64,000 bases of DNA from Costus lasius (Eukaryota > Streptophyta > Magnoliopsida > Zingiberales > Costaceae): contig CM050449.1 in NCBI GenBank assembly GCA_027563935.2, positions 85,467,178-85,531,177 of the forward strand, in the 5' to 3' direction. The first letter of the stretch is position 1; every line of letters begins with the position of its first letter. The position numbers and the translations under genes are program-made. Of the stretch, positions 1 through 12,041 are shown in pieces. A model generated the notes under the pieces. The model did not search any database, had not been told where the DNA came from, and saw only the letters and a program-made list of their open reading frames with translations.

Positions 1-794
1 ACACATCACTGTCTCCTGATATAAAGGAAAGAGTCTTCCAAGACTACACCCAAACCACAGCACAAGTGTGAATCCACTTCACAAGGCATACATGTTTCCT
101 TTGCCACTGGATGTTCTTATTGGATAAGCATGTCAAGCCTGTAACTCCAATACGATGAGCATGATTAGATCAGATGAACACAGTCATCTGGGTATGGCCA
201 TACTCTTTTCTCAATCATTTCATCCAGGGGGCCCTTTAGAACATCACACTCCTTAAACAAGGAGACGGCAATCCTTTGTCTATCACTAGTGCCCTAACCT
301 GACTCAAGCTCACCATCCAAGATAGTCTATAATCATTATGTTTCAAATGATATTGAACTACCTCAAAACAATGACAATCATCATTTAGAAACACAAGTGA
401 TCTCAAGTCAGAGGAAATGTGCCACTTGATACAATCAAGGAATATTCACATTGTGACAAGCAATTGAATATCCTAGTAGGGTCTGTCCAGTACATCCAAT
501 GTACCCATGAGTCTATATCTTATTCCATGCTCGAAGCATCCTATAAGATTAGAACACATATTAGTCTTAACCATATCAAGGCTGTCTCATGTTCACCAAG
601 ATACATCGACTAAGGACATATAGCATGTCAGCCTAGCTAAACAGCTTTGAGACATTATTCAGAAGTACACTTATTACAGCAGACAAGGTAACAAACTGAA
701 TAACAACCATGCCTTTATAAACACAAGAGTTTATTACATGATACTGATACAATCCTTAGGCCTCAAACATTAGCCTTAAGGGCATACCCCAACA
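1..794 (-). repeat. Cop1 3' LTR (partial)
   Basis: It matches 7412-8205 base for base with three transitions and no indels. It ends in CCCCAACA, the reverse complement of the TGTTGGGG start of the LTR on the element's own strand. The first ~900 bases of this LTR lie left of the window. Confidence 0.93.
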
Positions 795-812
795 ATCTCC
801 CACTTGCACTTA
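795..812 (-). other. Cop1 polypurine tract
   Basis: On the minus strand the bases just upstream of the 3' LTR read TAAGTGCAAGTGGGAGAT. This purine-rich run is the usual plus-strand primer site of Copia elements, and the same AAGTGGGAGAT run precedes the 3' LTR of Cop3. Confidence 0.85.
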
Positions 813-814
813 AT

Positions 815-1306
815 CTAATGGTTGAGAAATCTCAAACCCATATTATTACAGTGCTTCTCATGCTTCTGCTGCGCCAGAGGCTTGGTAAGCGGGTCTGCCA
901 GATTGTCATATGTATGAACCTTGCAGATTTTGATCTCGCCATGATCTATGATCTCCCTGATCAAGTGAAACCGTCTCTGTATGTGCTTGGACTTCTGGTG
1001 CGACCGTGGTTCCTTTGCCTGTGCGATTGCTCCAGTGTTATCACAGAAGATAACCAAAGGATCTGCACTCGAAGGAACAACACCAAGTTCTCTCACGAAC
1101 TTACGAATCCACACTGCCTCCTTGGATGCTTCCGAGGCTGCAACATACTCGGCTTCTATTGTGGAATCAGCAACAGTTGACTGTTTGAAACTCTTCCACA
1201 CCACTGCTCCACCATTCAAGCTAAAAACATAGCCTGATTGCGATCGGAAATCATCCTGGTCAGACTGGAACGAAGCGTCAGTATATCCTTCAATACTGAG
1301 TTCTTC
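815..1306 (-). pseudogene. Cop1 pol: RNase H domain
   Basis: The minus frame encodes the C-terminal part of a Copia pol. Visible marks are the GYTDASF start, the EAEYVAAS motif, FCDNTGAI, and the tail RSHQKSKHIQRRFHLIRE...DPLTKPL. The RNase H catalytic acids are recognisable: D of TDAS, E of TEAEY (here IEAEY) and D of CDN. It is in the same frame as the reverse transcriptase but separated from it by the TAG at 1309-1307, directly after the IYGG tetrapeptide. The reading ends with GLRFLNH and a stop just before the polypurine tract. Confidence 0.88.
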
Positions 1307-2428
1307 CTAACCACCATATATCAAGAACATATCTTTGGTTCTCCGCAGATATTTTAAGATGTTCTTGACCGCAATCCAGTGTGCCTGACCTGGATTACTT
1401 TGGAACCGACTGGTCACGCTTAACCCGTAAGCGACGTCTGGGCGAGTACATAACATCGCATACATAATGGACCCAATAGCCGAAGCATAAGGCATATTGT
1501 CCATTTCATCTTTCTCAGTCTGTGTTTGTGGACACTGACTCTTCGAAAGATTCAGACCATGTCTGACTGGAAGATATCCTCTTTTAGAATTTTCTAAATG
1601 AAATCTCTCCAGGACTTTATCGATGTAAGTACTCTGGCACAACCCGAGAAGCCTCTTAGATCTATCCCTGTAGATCTTTACACCTAACACATAGGCTGCT
1701 TCTCCTAGATCTTTCATCTGGAAACATTTCCTTAACCATGCCTTAACCGCATGCATTTCAGGAATGTCATTTCCAATGATCAAGATATCATCGACATAGA
1801 GGACTAGGAAAGTAATTACGCTCCCACTAAACCTCTTATATACACACGGGTCATCCTCGTTCTTGATGAAACCAAACTCAGAGATTGATTCATCAAAACG
1901 AATATTCCAGCTTCTTGATGCTTGTTTAAGTCCATAAATAGACTTCTTTAACTTGCATATTTTATGACGATCTGATGGATTAGTGAAACCTTTAGGTTGT
2001 GTCATATACACATCCTCATCCAGATTTCCATTAAGGAAAGCTGTCTTCACATCCATCTGCCAGATCTCATAATCGTAATATGCAGCTATCGCGAAAAGAA
2101 TCCGAATAGACTTAAACATAGCTACTGGTGAGAAAGTTTCATCATAATCTATCCCGTAGATTTGTTTGAAACCTTTCGCAACTAGCCTGCCTTTATAGGT
2201 AACCACGTTACCATCCATGTCAATCTTCTTCTTGAAGATCCATTTACAGCCTATAGGGATAACTCCCGGAGGCGGATCAACCAAATGCCAGACTTGGTTA
2301 TCTGACATGGAGTCCATCTCGGCTCGCATAGCTTCAAGCCATCTCGCTGACTCCGGTCCACTGACCGCATCCGCATAAGTGAGGGGTTCATCATGATCAA
2401 TGATGTAGACTCCGTCATAGCGCTCAGG
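1307..2428 (-). pseudogene. Cop1 pol: reverse transcriptase domain
   Basis: The minus frame is open between two TAG codons (2431-2429 and 1309-1307). It encodes a Copia reverse transcriptase: the GCKWIFKKK entry, YDETFSPV, QMDVKTAFLNG with the first catalytic Asp, GLKQASRSW, and the YVDD active site near residue 178 counted from the Met at 2329. All catalytic Asp residues are present. The segment upstream of that Met (DHDEPLTYADAVSGPESARW) joins in frame to the integrase ORF across the first TAG, so this is one pol gene interrupted by nonsense codons rather than separate genes. Confidence 0.9.
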
Positions 2429-4435
2429 CTATCGACGGATCCTTCCCGATCTTCGCGGTTCCCGTGATATCTGAGCCTCAGGTTGTTCAATAACCTGTTC
2501 TACCGGCTCAGGCTCATCCAACTGTGCTTGAGCACTTTGTCCTTCTTCTGGATTCTCATCCAACTTTATTTCTCTCCCACTGGCCTCTTGTAGAAGAAAC
2601 TCCTTCTCAAGAAATATGGCCGTCCGAGCAACAAACACCTTGTTCTCTTTGGGATCAAAGAAATAATAACCCTTAGTTTCCTTAGGGTAACCGACAAAGA
2701 TACATTTGTCAGATCTGCTCTCTAGTTTCCCAGAGGCGAGCTTTTTGACATAAGCCTCGCAGCCCCAGATCCTGATAAATGTCAAGCTTGGCTGTTTCCC
2801 ATACCATAACTCATATGGCGTCTTTGAAACGGCCTTGGATGGCACTCGGTTTAGTACCTTTGCAGCTGTTTCCAGTGCAAATCCCCAAAAGGAGTATGGA
2901 AGAGTAGCCTGACTTATCATAGAACGAACCATATCAAGTAACGTTCTATTTCTCCTCTCGGACACACCATTCCATTGGGGTGTTCCTGGCGGAGTGAGCT
3001 GTGAGATAATCCCACACTCCTTCAGATAGTCAGTAAACGCATGACTTAGGTATTCTCCACCTCGATCAGAACGAAGTGCCTTGATATTTCGGCCTAGCTG
3101 ATTCTGTACTTCATTCTTGAACTCTTTGAACTTGTCAAAAGATTCACTTTTATGTCTCATTAAATAGACATACCCGTATCTACTGAAATCATCAGTAAAG
3201 GTAATGAAGTACTGATAGTCACCTCTGGCATGTTTACTAAATGGCCCACACACATCACTGTGTATAAGGTCAAGTAAACCTGAAGCCCTTTGACCTTTGT
3301 GAGAAAAAGGTGACTTCGTCATTTTACCCATTAAACAAGCCTTGCATGTATCAATCTCCTCATAGGAGAATGATCCCAGCAGTCCATGATCATGCAACCG
3401 CTTAATGCGTTTCTTGTTAATATGGCCTAAACGACTATGCCATAGCAAGGTGCTGTCATCAGCATACTTGGCTTTCTTAATATCAATATTTTGTATAGAA
3501 CATTCCATGTCCAACATGAATAACCCATTGTTAATTGAACCAGTTGCATAAACAATATTATCTAAAGATAAAACACACTTTGAAATATTGCATTCAAAGG
3601 AAAATCCCTTCCTGACAAGAGCAGGAATAGAGATAATATTTTTAGTAATACTGGGAACAAAGTAACAATTGTCTAGTTCCAATACAAGTCCAGATGGTAA
3701 AGAAATGAAATAGTCTCCTACAGCAACAGCAGCAACCCGTGCCCCGTTTCCAACGCGTAGGTCCACCTCATGCTGTCCCACCTGCCTTCTTCTCTTGAGT
3801 TCCTGTACATTTGAACAAATGTGAACTCCACATGCAGTGTCCAACACCCATGATATAGAAGAAGAAAACATGACCTCAGTCACAAAAATACCTGAGCCAG
3901 AAGCGAAGCTTCCCCTCTTATCTCCTTGGAGCGCTTTACAGTCCTTTTTCCAGTGACCCAGCTGGCCACAGTGGAAACATCTGTATTCCTTGGACCGCTT
4001 CACCTTTTGCTTCAGAGCCTTGCTGTAATTCTTGACAGGGGTCTTGCCCTTCTTCCCCTTCTTCTTGTTCCTAGAAGGAACCATTAAGACAGAGGTCGAA
4101 GGCTTTCCCTTCAGAGTTTCCTCAGTAGTCAAGAGCATATTCAGCAGCTCTGCCGGAGTACAATCGATTTTGTTCATATTAAAGTTAATGATGAACGCGT
4201 CGAATGAAGGCGGGAGAGACTGCAGAATAATGTCTACAGCAAGCTCCTGATTGATGGTATGCCCCAGTTTCTCTAGAGCTTCCTTGTGCCCAATCATCTT
4301 GAGCACATGAGCTCCCACTGGGCTCCCTTCAGCCAGTTTGCTCTGAAAGAAAAGCTTTGTCAGATTATAGCGTTCTGTCCTCGCCTGTGCAGCATACAGC
4401 ATCTTGAGGTTCGCTATAATTTCTATAGCCGACAT
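2429..4435 (-). pseudogene. Cop1 gag C-terminus, protease and integrase
   Basis: A 668-residue minus-strand open frame. Residues 1-110 are the gag core (UBN2-like, SAIEIIANLKMLY). A CCHC zinc knuckle (CFHCGQLGHWKKDC) is at about 153-166. The aspartic protease motif DTA is at about 199-201. The GAG-pre-integrase HHCC pieces (H333, H338, C364, C367) are followed by an integrase with D394, D457 and E493, a correct D-35-E spacing. It ends at SGRIRR followed by TAG. These are the parts needed for particle assembly, polyprotein cutting and insertion. The domain is internally intact, but its start lies after a frameshift that separates it from the gag N-terminus. Confidence 0.92.
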
Positions 4436-4439
4436 ATCC

Positions 4440-4697
4440 TCATGCTGACGCTGCAGCGGGTGGCGTCATAGACGCTAGCATCAGGCAAGCGACATCAATG
4501 CTATCATTGACGTGCTTTTCATAGGCTTCCCGAACCGCCCTTGCGGCGTTCGGGGCGGGCTGAGGCGGTATCGCCGTCTCGAGGACATACAGTTTCCTCT
4601 CTGCCTTAAGAACGATCTTAAGGTGTCCGTAACAGTCTGAGAAGTTCGGCCCAGCAAACTTCTCCCTTTCCAGTAGGGATCGCACATTGAAGTTCAT
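4440..4697 (-). pseudogene. Cop1 gag N-terminus
   Basis: An 85-residue minus-strand frame starting MNFNVRSLLEREKFAGPNF and containing LKIVLKAERKLYVLE, the usual start of this Copia gag. Cop2 and Cop3 encode the same block (NNSSWSLRS in Cop3). After CLMLASMTPP the frame turns into alanines and stops, while the expected QRQHEDM continues in a neighbouring frame. This places a 1- or 2-base frameshift at roughly 4450-4460. Confidence 0.82.
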
Positions 4698-6500
4698 GGT
4701 GTTCGTTGCTGCAGGTATCTACAACAATGCAAGAACAACAAGGTCAGTATCAATGTTAAGAATCAATCAGGACTTAAGAAAGATTCTTTTTCTCACTATT
4801 TTATCTGGCTGAAAAATCCAGCAAAACAGCCCGAAAGAGTAGAACTCTTTTAGTGAGATGGGATCCAGATTTCATACTTGGTCTCCGCGTCCCGCTCAGG
4901 CGAGATAAGATGCACAGAGAGTACAAGCACTAATCTCTGGTAGGCTGCCCTAGCCAATCGCCAACCCGTGCGATTCCCCTTCATCTGGGCAATCCAGCAG
5001 ACTGTGCCAACTGAGTTGGTACAACAAAATCTCTGACCCCACAGATGGCTGCCTCCATGTGCTACCATATGCGCCACATATGTAGGCTACATGGTCAAGC
5101 TGACCCGACCTACTCCCTGGACCACCACGTGCTATGCTGAGCAACGAGAAGCGATAAATCCCTTCTCTGTAACACGCAGGTGTAATCCCGCACCGTCTGA
5201 AGATAGATGGACGTGCCCACTGAGTGGGTACAACACGGCTCCAACGATAATCAGAACAGTGAGGTTTCGCGTCAGAAGGCTAACGAGCTTGATATTTTAG
5301 CGTTGGATTTTAACGGTCTTTTATCTTCTTCACTATCATGCAATTCCTATGGTGATAGCAGAAGATAAATAAATCATGCTGTTCTACTTATTTAAACAAT
5401 AAAAGAAAGCATGGATCTTATGTGGTAAAAGCCCATAGCCTAAGTAAGACCTTAAGATACTTAAGTCTTCACTTGCTTTTCTTCATGGGACTTTAGCTGC
5501 TCATCTGGCCCAAACCAGGGCCCAAGCGCCATTTGCAGCTGAGGTGCGCCCACCAGGGAAAATGCGCCTGGTCCCAGAGTCGAACCCTGGACCTCCCACC
5601 TGGTCAAGCCACTGCTGCATGCGCCTCTGCCAAGTGTGCTCTGTGCTCTTGTCTGATTAACTTACAAATTAATCTATCTAGACAAGATTGACACGCAGGT
5701 CAATTACACTTTATAAATTAAATACAATGTGATACGCAGATCACAATAATTAATTTACAACTTTAATACAGGCACGCAGGCCCCAGCACAGCACACATTT
5801 AACATGGGCAGCCCACATAAGAATAAATAAACAGGCATATGCAACAATCAAACATGTGATCCAACATAGGAAGATAAAATTTCGAAAACCCCATTGGCAT
5901 CAATTTTAATTTTCCTTATGTGCCCTACTACCTTACAACGGTCCATTACTAGGGATCCACTCATCAGACCTAGTCAAATCCACTGCCCTTACATGCACCA
6001 AGTCCTAACTGACTTGAGTCGACCAAATGGTCAACCATGCATGCGCCAGGGCTGAACAACCCTCATGAGTTCTGGCAAGCGGGTGTGACCCCGGGCCTAA
6101 CTCATGTGTGTTCACTAGTCGTCTCAACCAGACATCGCTACACGCCTGTCTGCAGTCGACCTATAGCCACCAAGTGCTTGCGCACAGGTGCTATCTGGTC
6201 AACCCATCAAGGCTGTCAGATGGTCTGATCAGACTGTCTGGATCTAACCTAGGGGATGACTTCAACCCTAATAACCCGTCTAAGGGTTTACAGCAGGCGC
6301 CTCTTAGATCTAGTGAGGTCGCGCAAGTGATATATTTTGAGCAAAACTACATCATGCGCCAACATACATGCGCAAAAAGAAAATATGCATTTTCGCCAAC
6401 TAACACATACTAGAGATTTCGCATGTAACCCTAGATCTAGAGATATGCGTAAGCAATGGATCACACAAGGGTAAAGCAATCATAATAACAATGCATAGAA
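4698..6500 (-). other. Cop1 untranslated leader
   Basis: About 1.8 kb between primer site and gag start, with no protein I can recognise on either strand. Its gag-proximal part (4850-4920) aligns with the leaders of Cop2 (about 15870-15950) and Cop3 (about 46340-46410), showing that the three elements are related. Such a long leader is typical of large plant Copia elements. Short open frames inside it (for example 6037-6413) look accidental. Confidence 0.7.
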
Positions 6501-6515
6501 TCCCTCTGATACCAA
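6501..6515 (-). other. Cop1 primer binding site
   Basis: The minus strand reads TTGGTATCAGAGGGA right after the 5' LTR. TGGTATCAGAG is the standard complement of the 3' end of initiator tRNA-Met used to prime plant Copia reverse transcription. Confidence 0.88.
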
Positions 6516-6516
6516 T

Positions 6517-8205
6517 TGTTGGGTCCCCTTCAAGGGGGAGCGAAACCCTAAGGTGGCGCAAGCAACCTTATTCTTATGTTTTAGCAGCGGAAGTAGGGTT
6601 TCATGAGGATCGGATGCTATACATTCATATGATCAACTTTTAAGAAGCATGAAGATCGAAAGAAGATCATACCGAAGCCATGTGTTGGATGGCGTCAAGG
6701 AAGAAGAGATTCGAATGAAACTCCTCCAAAAGGTGCGCACACAAGGTGATGCCGCCTACTCCTTGAGATCCTTGTGCTAGCAAGGTGCTTCAAGGGTCTT
6801 TGATCGAATCAAAGGGATGAGATGTCTTCTCCCACTTGGCCGAGACCTCTCCAAGACGTGAAGGAAGTTTTTCACCAAACGAGAGCGTCGAGAGTAAGCG
6901 TCAAAAACGTCTTGGCGTTCACAAGAGGTGGCGCATGAAGACTTACCAAAAATAGTAAGCCATGAAGAGCATGCGCCCACATCTTCATAACCGACAATAA
7001 CGCTTCAAGATTGAACCATGCGTTCATTGTCTTGAACCGGTTCAATCTAATTGACCCAACTCAATTTGGTTCAAAGACCAAATCAAAACAGCCCAAGCCA
7101 TGGTCTAGATTTCTCTGAACCAAATGGTTCAAAATCTAACCGTTCATCTCTGGATGCTCCCGATCTCACCGATCTAGCATCAATACTCTCGATCGAAGCT
7201 TACCGATCTCAAGCCCTAATCAATCAAACATGATCAGACCAGATCTCACTTACAATCAGAGTTTAAATCCCTTTAAACTGAACTCAAACAATTCAGTCCA
7301 CACGATCTGACTTAAGTAAGCCATATCATCAAATTGTGCGACCCTAAGGGTTTCCTTTAAATGTCGGTAACGATAACTCACGTTATCACGATCAGTGAGG
7401 GGTATCTAGCAACACATCACTGTCTCCCGATATAAAGGAAAGAGTCTTCCAAGACTACACCCAAACCACAGCACAAGTGTGAATCCACTTCACAAGGCAT
7501 ACATGTTTCCTTTGCCACTGGATGTTCTTATTGGATAAGCATGTCAAGCCTGTAACTCCAATACGATGAGCATGATTAGATCAGATGAACACAGTCATCT
7601 GGGTATGGCCATACTCTTTTCTCAATCATTTCATCCAGGGGGCCCTTTAGAACATCACACTCCTTAAACAAGGAGACGGCAATCCTTTGTCTATCACTAG
7701 TGCCCTAACCTGACTCAAGCTCACCATCCAAGATAGTCTATAATCATTATGTTTCAAATGATATTGAACTACCTCAAAACAATGACAATCATCATTTAGA
7801 AACACAAGTGATCTCAAGTCAAAGGAAATGTGCCACTTGATACAATCAAGGAATATTCACATTGTGACAAGCAATTGAATATCCTAGTAGGGTCTGTCCA
7901 GTACATCCAATGTACCCATGAGTCTATATCTTATTCCATGCTCGAAGCATCCTATAAGATTAGAACACATATTAGTCTTAACCATATCAAGGCTGTCTCA
8001 TGTTCACCAAGATACATCGACTAAGGACATATAGCATGTCAGCCTAGCTAAACAGCTTTGAGACATTATTCAGAAGTACACTTATTACAGCAGACAAGGT
8101 AACAAACTGAATAACAACCATGCCTTTATAAACACAAGAGTTTATTACATGATACTGATACAATCCTTAAGCCTCAAACATTAGCCTTAAGGGCATACCC
8201 CAACA
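6517..8205 (-). repeat. Cop1 5' LTR (complete, 1689 bp)
   Basis: On the plus strand it runs from TGTTGGGTCCCC to ATACCCCAACA, so it has the TG...CA ends and a short TGTTGGG/CCCAACA inverted repeat. It is bounded by the primer site on one side and by Gyp1 reverse transcriptase sequence on the other. A 64-residue open frame (7830-8024) is repeated in the other LTR (419-613) but resembles no protein I know. Confidence 0.93.
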
Positions 8206-8352
8206 AATATCTCCCTTCTTTGGTACAACATGTATCGGGTTCACCCAGGAACTATCTGATATAGGGTATATGACTCCTGCATCCAAAAGTTTGAGCACCT
8301 CCTTTTTCACAATATCTTTCATATGTGGGTTAAGTCGACATTGAAATTCCAT
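8206..8352 (-). pseudogene. Gyp1 pol: first part of reverse transcriptase
   Basis: The minus frame gives QCRLNPHMKDIVKKEVLKLL, DAGVIYPISDSSWVNPIHVV and PKKGDI, which is the N-terminal edge of a Gypsy reverse transcriptase. Homology stops at 8206, exactly at the end of the Cop1 LTR, so the domain is cut by insertion. The catalytic YxDD part is not in the window. The frame differs from the protease block, so a shift lies near 8355. Confidence 0.88.
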
Positions 8353-8362
8353 GGAAGGCTTG

Positions 8363-9265
8363 CTATTTTTCCTTTAGTAAGATCCTGTGCATGCAAATTG
8401 AGGGGTTAATTCCCTTAATATGATTAAGTGAATAACCAATTACCTTCCTGTAAAGACGGAGTTCTCCAAGGAGTAGTTCGGTTTGCTCTTTGTTCAATTC
8501 AGCATTAACTATTACTGGGTATGTAGAGTTATCACCTAAGAATTCATATCTCAATGTGCTTGGTAAGTTTTTGAATTCAAGTTTCTTTGGTCCTTGTACT
8601 TCATGATTATCCTCAGGTATCGCCTCCAGATCCTTAGATGTAGACTCCATTATTGGGTCTGAGTCTAGAAGTGTAATGTAGTCTTTGGCTTTCTCATCAA
8701 GATGTTGATCATCAGAATTAATCAAGCTTAACTCAAGCGGATCCACTTCTCTCCTGTAAAGCTCAACGTGCTGCACAACTTTCTCAATTATACCCACACT
8801 GCAACATGTACCTACAGGAGAAGGTTTTTTCAAAGAATCAGATAAATCAAATTGTACAACATTGTCACCGATATTCAAATCTAGTTTCCCATTTTTGACA
8901 TCGATGACGGCACCACCTGTAGCAAGAAAAAGTCTCCCTAGGATGATAGGGAGTCTGTCATCTTCATCAATTTCTAAAACAACAAAATCAGTAGGGACAA
9001 AATAATCACCAACTTTTATTGGCACATCCTCCAAGATACCGACCGGACGACGAACTGATCTATCTACCAACTGTAAGGAAATATTAGTGCTCTTCAAATC
9101 ACCCAAGTCGAGTTTTTTACATAAAGTAGAGACATAAGGCTGACACTCACTCTCAAACCGCATAAGGCTCGCTGGAAAGTCATCTCCCCTATCTGGCAGG
9201 GTATAGAGAAGTTGCTTGGATCTTTGAGTTTCTAGGGGAGCTTGTTTTGTATGATCGCACTGCAC
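8363..9265 (-). pseudogene. Gyp1 pol: aspartic protease region and linker to RT
   Basis: A 300-residue minus-strand frame. It holds the retropepsin core of Athila-type elements: KKLDLGDLKSTNISLQLVDRS, VGDYFVPTDFVVLEI and LPIILGRLFLATGGAVIDV, followed by a linker (LEFKNLPSTLRYEFLG, LNKEQTELLLGELR) that leads to the reverse transcriptase. The catalytic Asp motif that should come just before KKLDL is not visible in this frame, so the protease is broken at its active site, probably by a shift near 9130. The function would be cutting of the Gag-Pol polyprotein. Confidence 0.82.
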
Positions 9266-9350
9266 TCTTCAGTAAGTGCAACCGTGCCCTATTCTTCCAG
9301 CTTCTCTTGTTAGACAAGATGTCCTTCAGAAATTTGGCGTTGGTAGGCAT

Positions 9351-10892
9351 CTACGAAAAGGCATCAACAAAAGGTATGTTAATATAGAGTTTCTTAAGAA
9401 CTTCTAAAAACTTACCGAATTGTTTGTCTATTTTGGCTTTGACAAGTCTCTGTGGGAAAGGAATTGGAGATTTGTAAGTAGGTGGCCCCACATAGAGCTG
9501 TTCTTCCTTAGTCTGCACATGTGTTACCGGTGTTGCCTCATGGTTCAGATCTCTTATGTCATGTGTTGCATCTTCTCCTCTGTGATCAGTTGGCATTTTG
9601 GGATCTTCGAGTTGTTTGCCACTTCTAGTGGAGATTGCATTACAATGCTCCCTTGGGTTAACTTTAGGTTGTGATGGAAGTTTCTCTGGTGCTCTGGAGG
9701 ATGAGCTAGCCTACTGGGCTACCTGATTCTCTAACATCTTATTGTGAGTTTCCAAGGAATCCATTCTTGACATCATGAGTTTCATCATATCAGTTAATCC
9801 TTCAATTTGTTTACTCAGTTGAGAATCCATATTAGGCTTCTGTGGTGGATTATAGTTTCTAGCTTGAAACCCAAGTGGTTGTCTATAATTTCCCTGTGGA
9901 GGCTATCTGAAATTTTGTGGAGGTTGACCTTGTGGTGGTACTTGCCTTGGTTACACTCGTTGGGTAGTTCGGTATGAGAAGTTTGGGTGGTTTCGCCATT
10001 CTGGATTGTAAGCATTGGAATATGGGTTATTCATGGGATTCATATTTCCAATGGCATTAATATGTTCAAGATGACTTTGAGTCACTTGCCCATCTCCCAA
10101 CTGGCATTCTATACCTACATGGTCTGCAACTCCACACATCTCACAAGACAAAGAATTAGCATCCACAAAATTTATAGACCAAGAATCAATCTTCCTAGTT
10201 AAAGTATCCACCTTTGCAGCAAGAGCAGTTAAAGTATCAAGTTCGAGTTTACCTGACAGCCTGGAAGGTGTACCTCGTTCTAAAGATCATTGATGGTGAT
10301 TCATTGCCATGTCTTCCAGGAGGCTCATAGCATTTTCAACTCCTCTATTTATTAAAGCCTCTCCAGCTACAGCATCGACTATGAGCCTTGTGTTGTAGTC
10401 CAGTCCATTGTAGAATGTGTGAACCAAAACCCAAGTCTCTATGCCATGGTGTGGGCATATTCTTTGCAACTCTTTGAATCTGTCCCAAGCCTCACATAAA
10501 GATTCTCCATCCTTCTACATGAAATTGGTGATTTGATTTCTCAATTGAATTGTCTTGGAAGGAGGGAAGTATTTTGAAAGGTAGGTTTGTGACAATTCTC
10601 CTCATGTCCTTATGGAAGCTGAAAGTATTGTATAAAGTCATGCTCTTGCTCTGTCCCTTAAAGAGAAAGGAAATAGTCTCAACCTAATAGCATAAGTAGA
10701 AACACCGTTAACTTTCAATGTATCACAATACTCTAAAAATATAACAAGATGCATGTTGGGGTCCTCAAGAGGAGAGCCACCAAACTGATGTTGTTGAACC
10801 ATAGAAAGTAGAGCAGGTTTAATCTCAAAATTATTGGCCTCTACATTTGACCTAGCAATTCCTGATTGTAGTCCATGAACGTAGGGAGCCAC
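9351..10892 (-). pseudogene. Gyp1 gag (four fragments)
   Basis: Minus-strand fragments in the order of an Athila-like gag. 10892-10638 gives VEANNFEIKPALLSMVQQHQ and IFLEYCDTLKVNG. 10469-10287 gives ICPHHGIETWVLVHTFYNGL and MSLLEDMAMNHHQ. 10211-9951 carries the zinc knuckle CEMCGVADHVGIEC. 9596-9351 gives the gag tail YKSPIPFPQRL and LEVLKKLYINIPFVDA. Stops and shifts between them make this non-coding today. The sequence closely parallels the gag of Gyp2 and Gyp3 in the same window. Confidence 0.85.
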
Positions 10893-11225
10893 ATAATCTC
10901 TTAGTGTTTTATTATTGTTATGCCCTGCAGGTTAGGGTGCTTGATCATTATTCAGGTTCAACAGAACATGCTCCATTTGGTTTTGATCTTCTTTTTGCTA
11001 AAGTTGCTTGAGTTTTCTCCTTCTTTTGAACATCCTCTCTATCTCAAGATCTATTTCAAAAAATTCACCTGCCCTGAAGCTTTTTTGCATAAAAAGATGT
11101 TAAACACAGTTGCAAAGCTTTAAGGCAAGTGACAAAAGGAACTAAGGCAAAAAAATAGTAAAGTAATAGAATTAACTAAAACTTAGTCTATCAATCCTTG
11201 GAAATATACTAATATTAACCGTTGC
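10893..11225 (-). other. Gyp1 leader
   Basis: Region between gag start and primer site. It is rich in T and A with no recognisable coding content. The gag start region (LRDYVAPYVHGLQSG-like) lies at its edge. Confidence 0.6.
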
Positions 11226-11243
11226 TCCCCGGCAACGGCACCA
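11226..11243 (-). other. Gyp1 primer binding site (tRNA-Asp type)
   Basis: The minus strand reads TGGTGCCGTTGCCGGGGA, one base away from TGGCGCCGTTGCCGGGGA, the complement of the tRNA-Asp 3' end used by Athila-like elements. It lies 6 bp from the LTR edge at 11250. Confidence 0.87.
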
Positions 11244-12041
11244 AAAACTTGACACATCCCACAAGTGCATGGAAATATCGAAGTAATATAAAAGGTTGTC
11301 GAACCCACAGGGAGCAAGGTTAAGTACCAGAAAGTCTAAGTCTCAATAGCTAAGTGATTCAAAACAGGGTTTTTGCAAGCAGTAAGCGAGAACGAGAAAT
11401 CAATCACAACGATGTGGAAGATATCTATATGAGAGAGATCGGGACTTCGGTATCCACCACACTGATAAATCTAACTACATTAAAAGTTATCTATTATAGG
11501 AGTTCATAATGTTGCATAAGGAATCCTCCCAAAAGTATAGGATGCCCCCTCTCAGTCAGTACACCTTGGTGTCTATACTGAACAATCTCCTACTCTCACG
11601 GTGGATCGTTCTAGATAAACCCAATGAGTTCACTGGACGATTATGTTGCCCTCGAGCGAAATCCAAGCACTCTCGTGTCAAGGATTCGCAAGTTTTACCT
11701 AGGGAATCCGCCAACGCAATCCTCCTTTCGATCAGGATCACGTCAACTACCACACGATACTATGCGACCAAAGCAATATCATGAAATAACTTGGCCAACA
11801 TAAAATATGCTCGTACAAACTTCGGAATAATAGAATAAATTAAGATTGTATTAAAGAATTCATCAGTGGGCTTCAACCAAGTCCCGAAAAGGGTTTTACA
11901 CTACAATAGTCATGAAAGCTCACATAGATCTCTCTAAAATATCAGGAAAATTACTACAAAACATTTTTGAGAGGAAGGAGAGGATGAACTAAACAAGATC
12001 CCCAAAAATTATGAAGATTTGATGCTCAAATCTCTCGAAAT

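Larger units (their letters stand above)
1..8205 (-). mobile_element. Cop1: Ty1/Copia LTR retrotransposon (left LTR cut by window edge)
   Basis: Read on the minus strand the order is 5' LTR (6517-8205), tRNA-Met-type primer site, long leader, gag, protease, integrase, reverse transcriptase, RNase H, polypurine tract and 3' LTR (1-794, truncated by the window). Protease-integrase-RT-RNase H order defines Copia. The two LTR copies differ at only 3 of 794 aligned bases (positions 17, 411 and 759, all transitions), so the insertion is recent. The element nevertheless has a frameshift in gag and two in-frame TAG codons in pol. It sits inside the reverse transcriptase of Gyp1. The candidate target duplication starts at 8206 (AATAT) but its partner is outside the window. 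Confidence 0.93.

Noticed and set aside
419..613. A 64-codon frame present identically in both Cop1 LTRs (also 7830-8024)
   Set aside because: It is repeated only because LTRs are repeated; no domain, start context or codon pattern supports a protein.
2429..2431. The TAG codons in Cop1 pol as programmed readthrough sites
   Set aside because: Their positions (after SGRIRR and after IYGG) are not known recoding sites, related copies read through with a sense codon, and other random defects are present.
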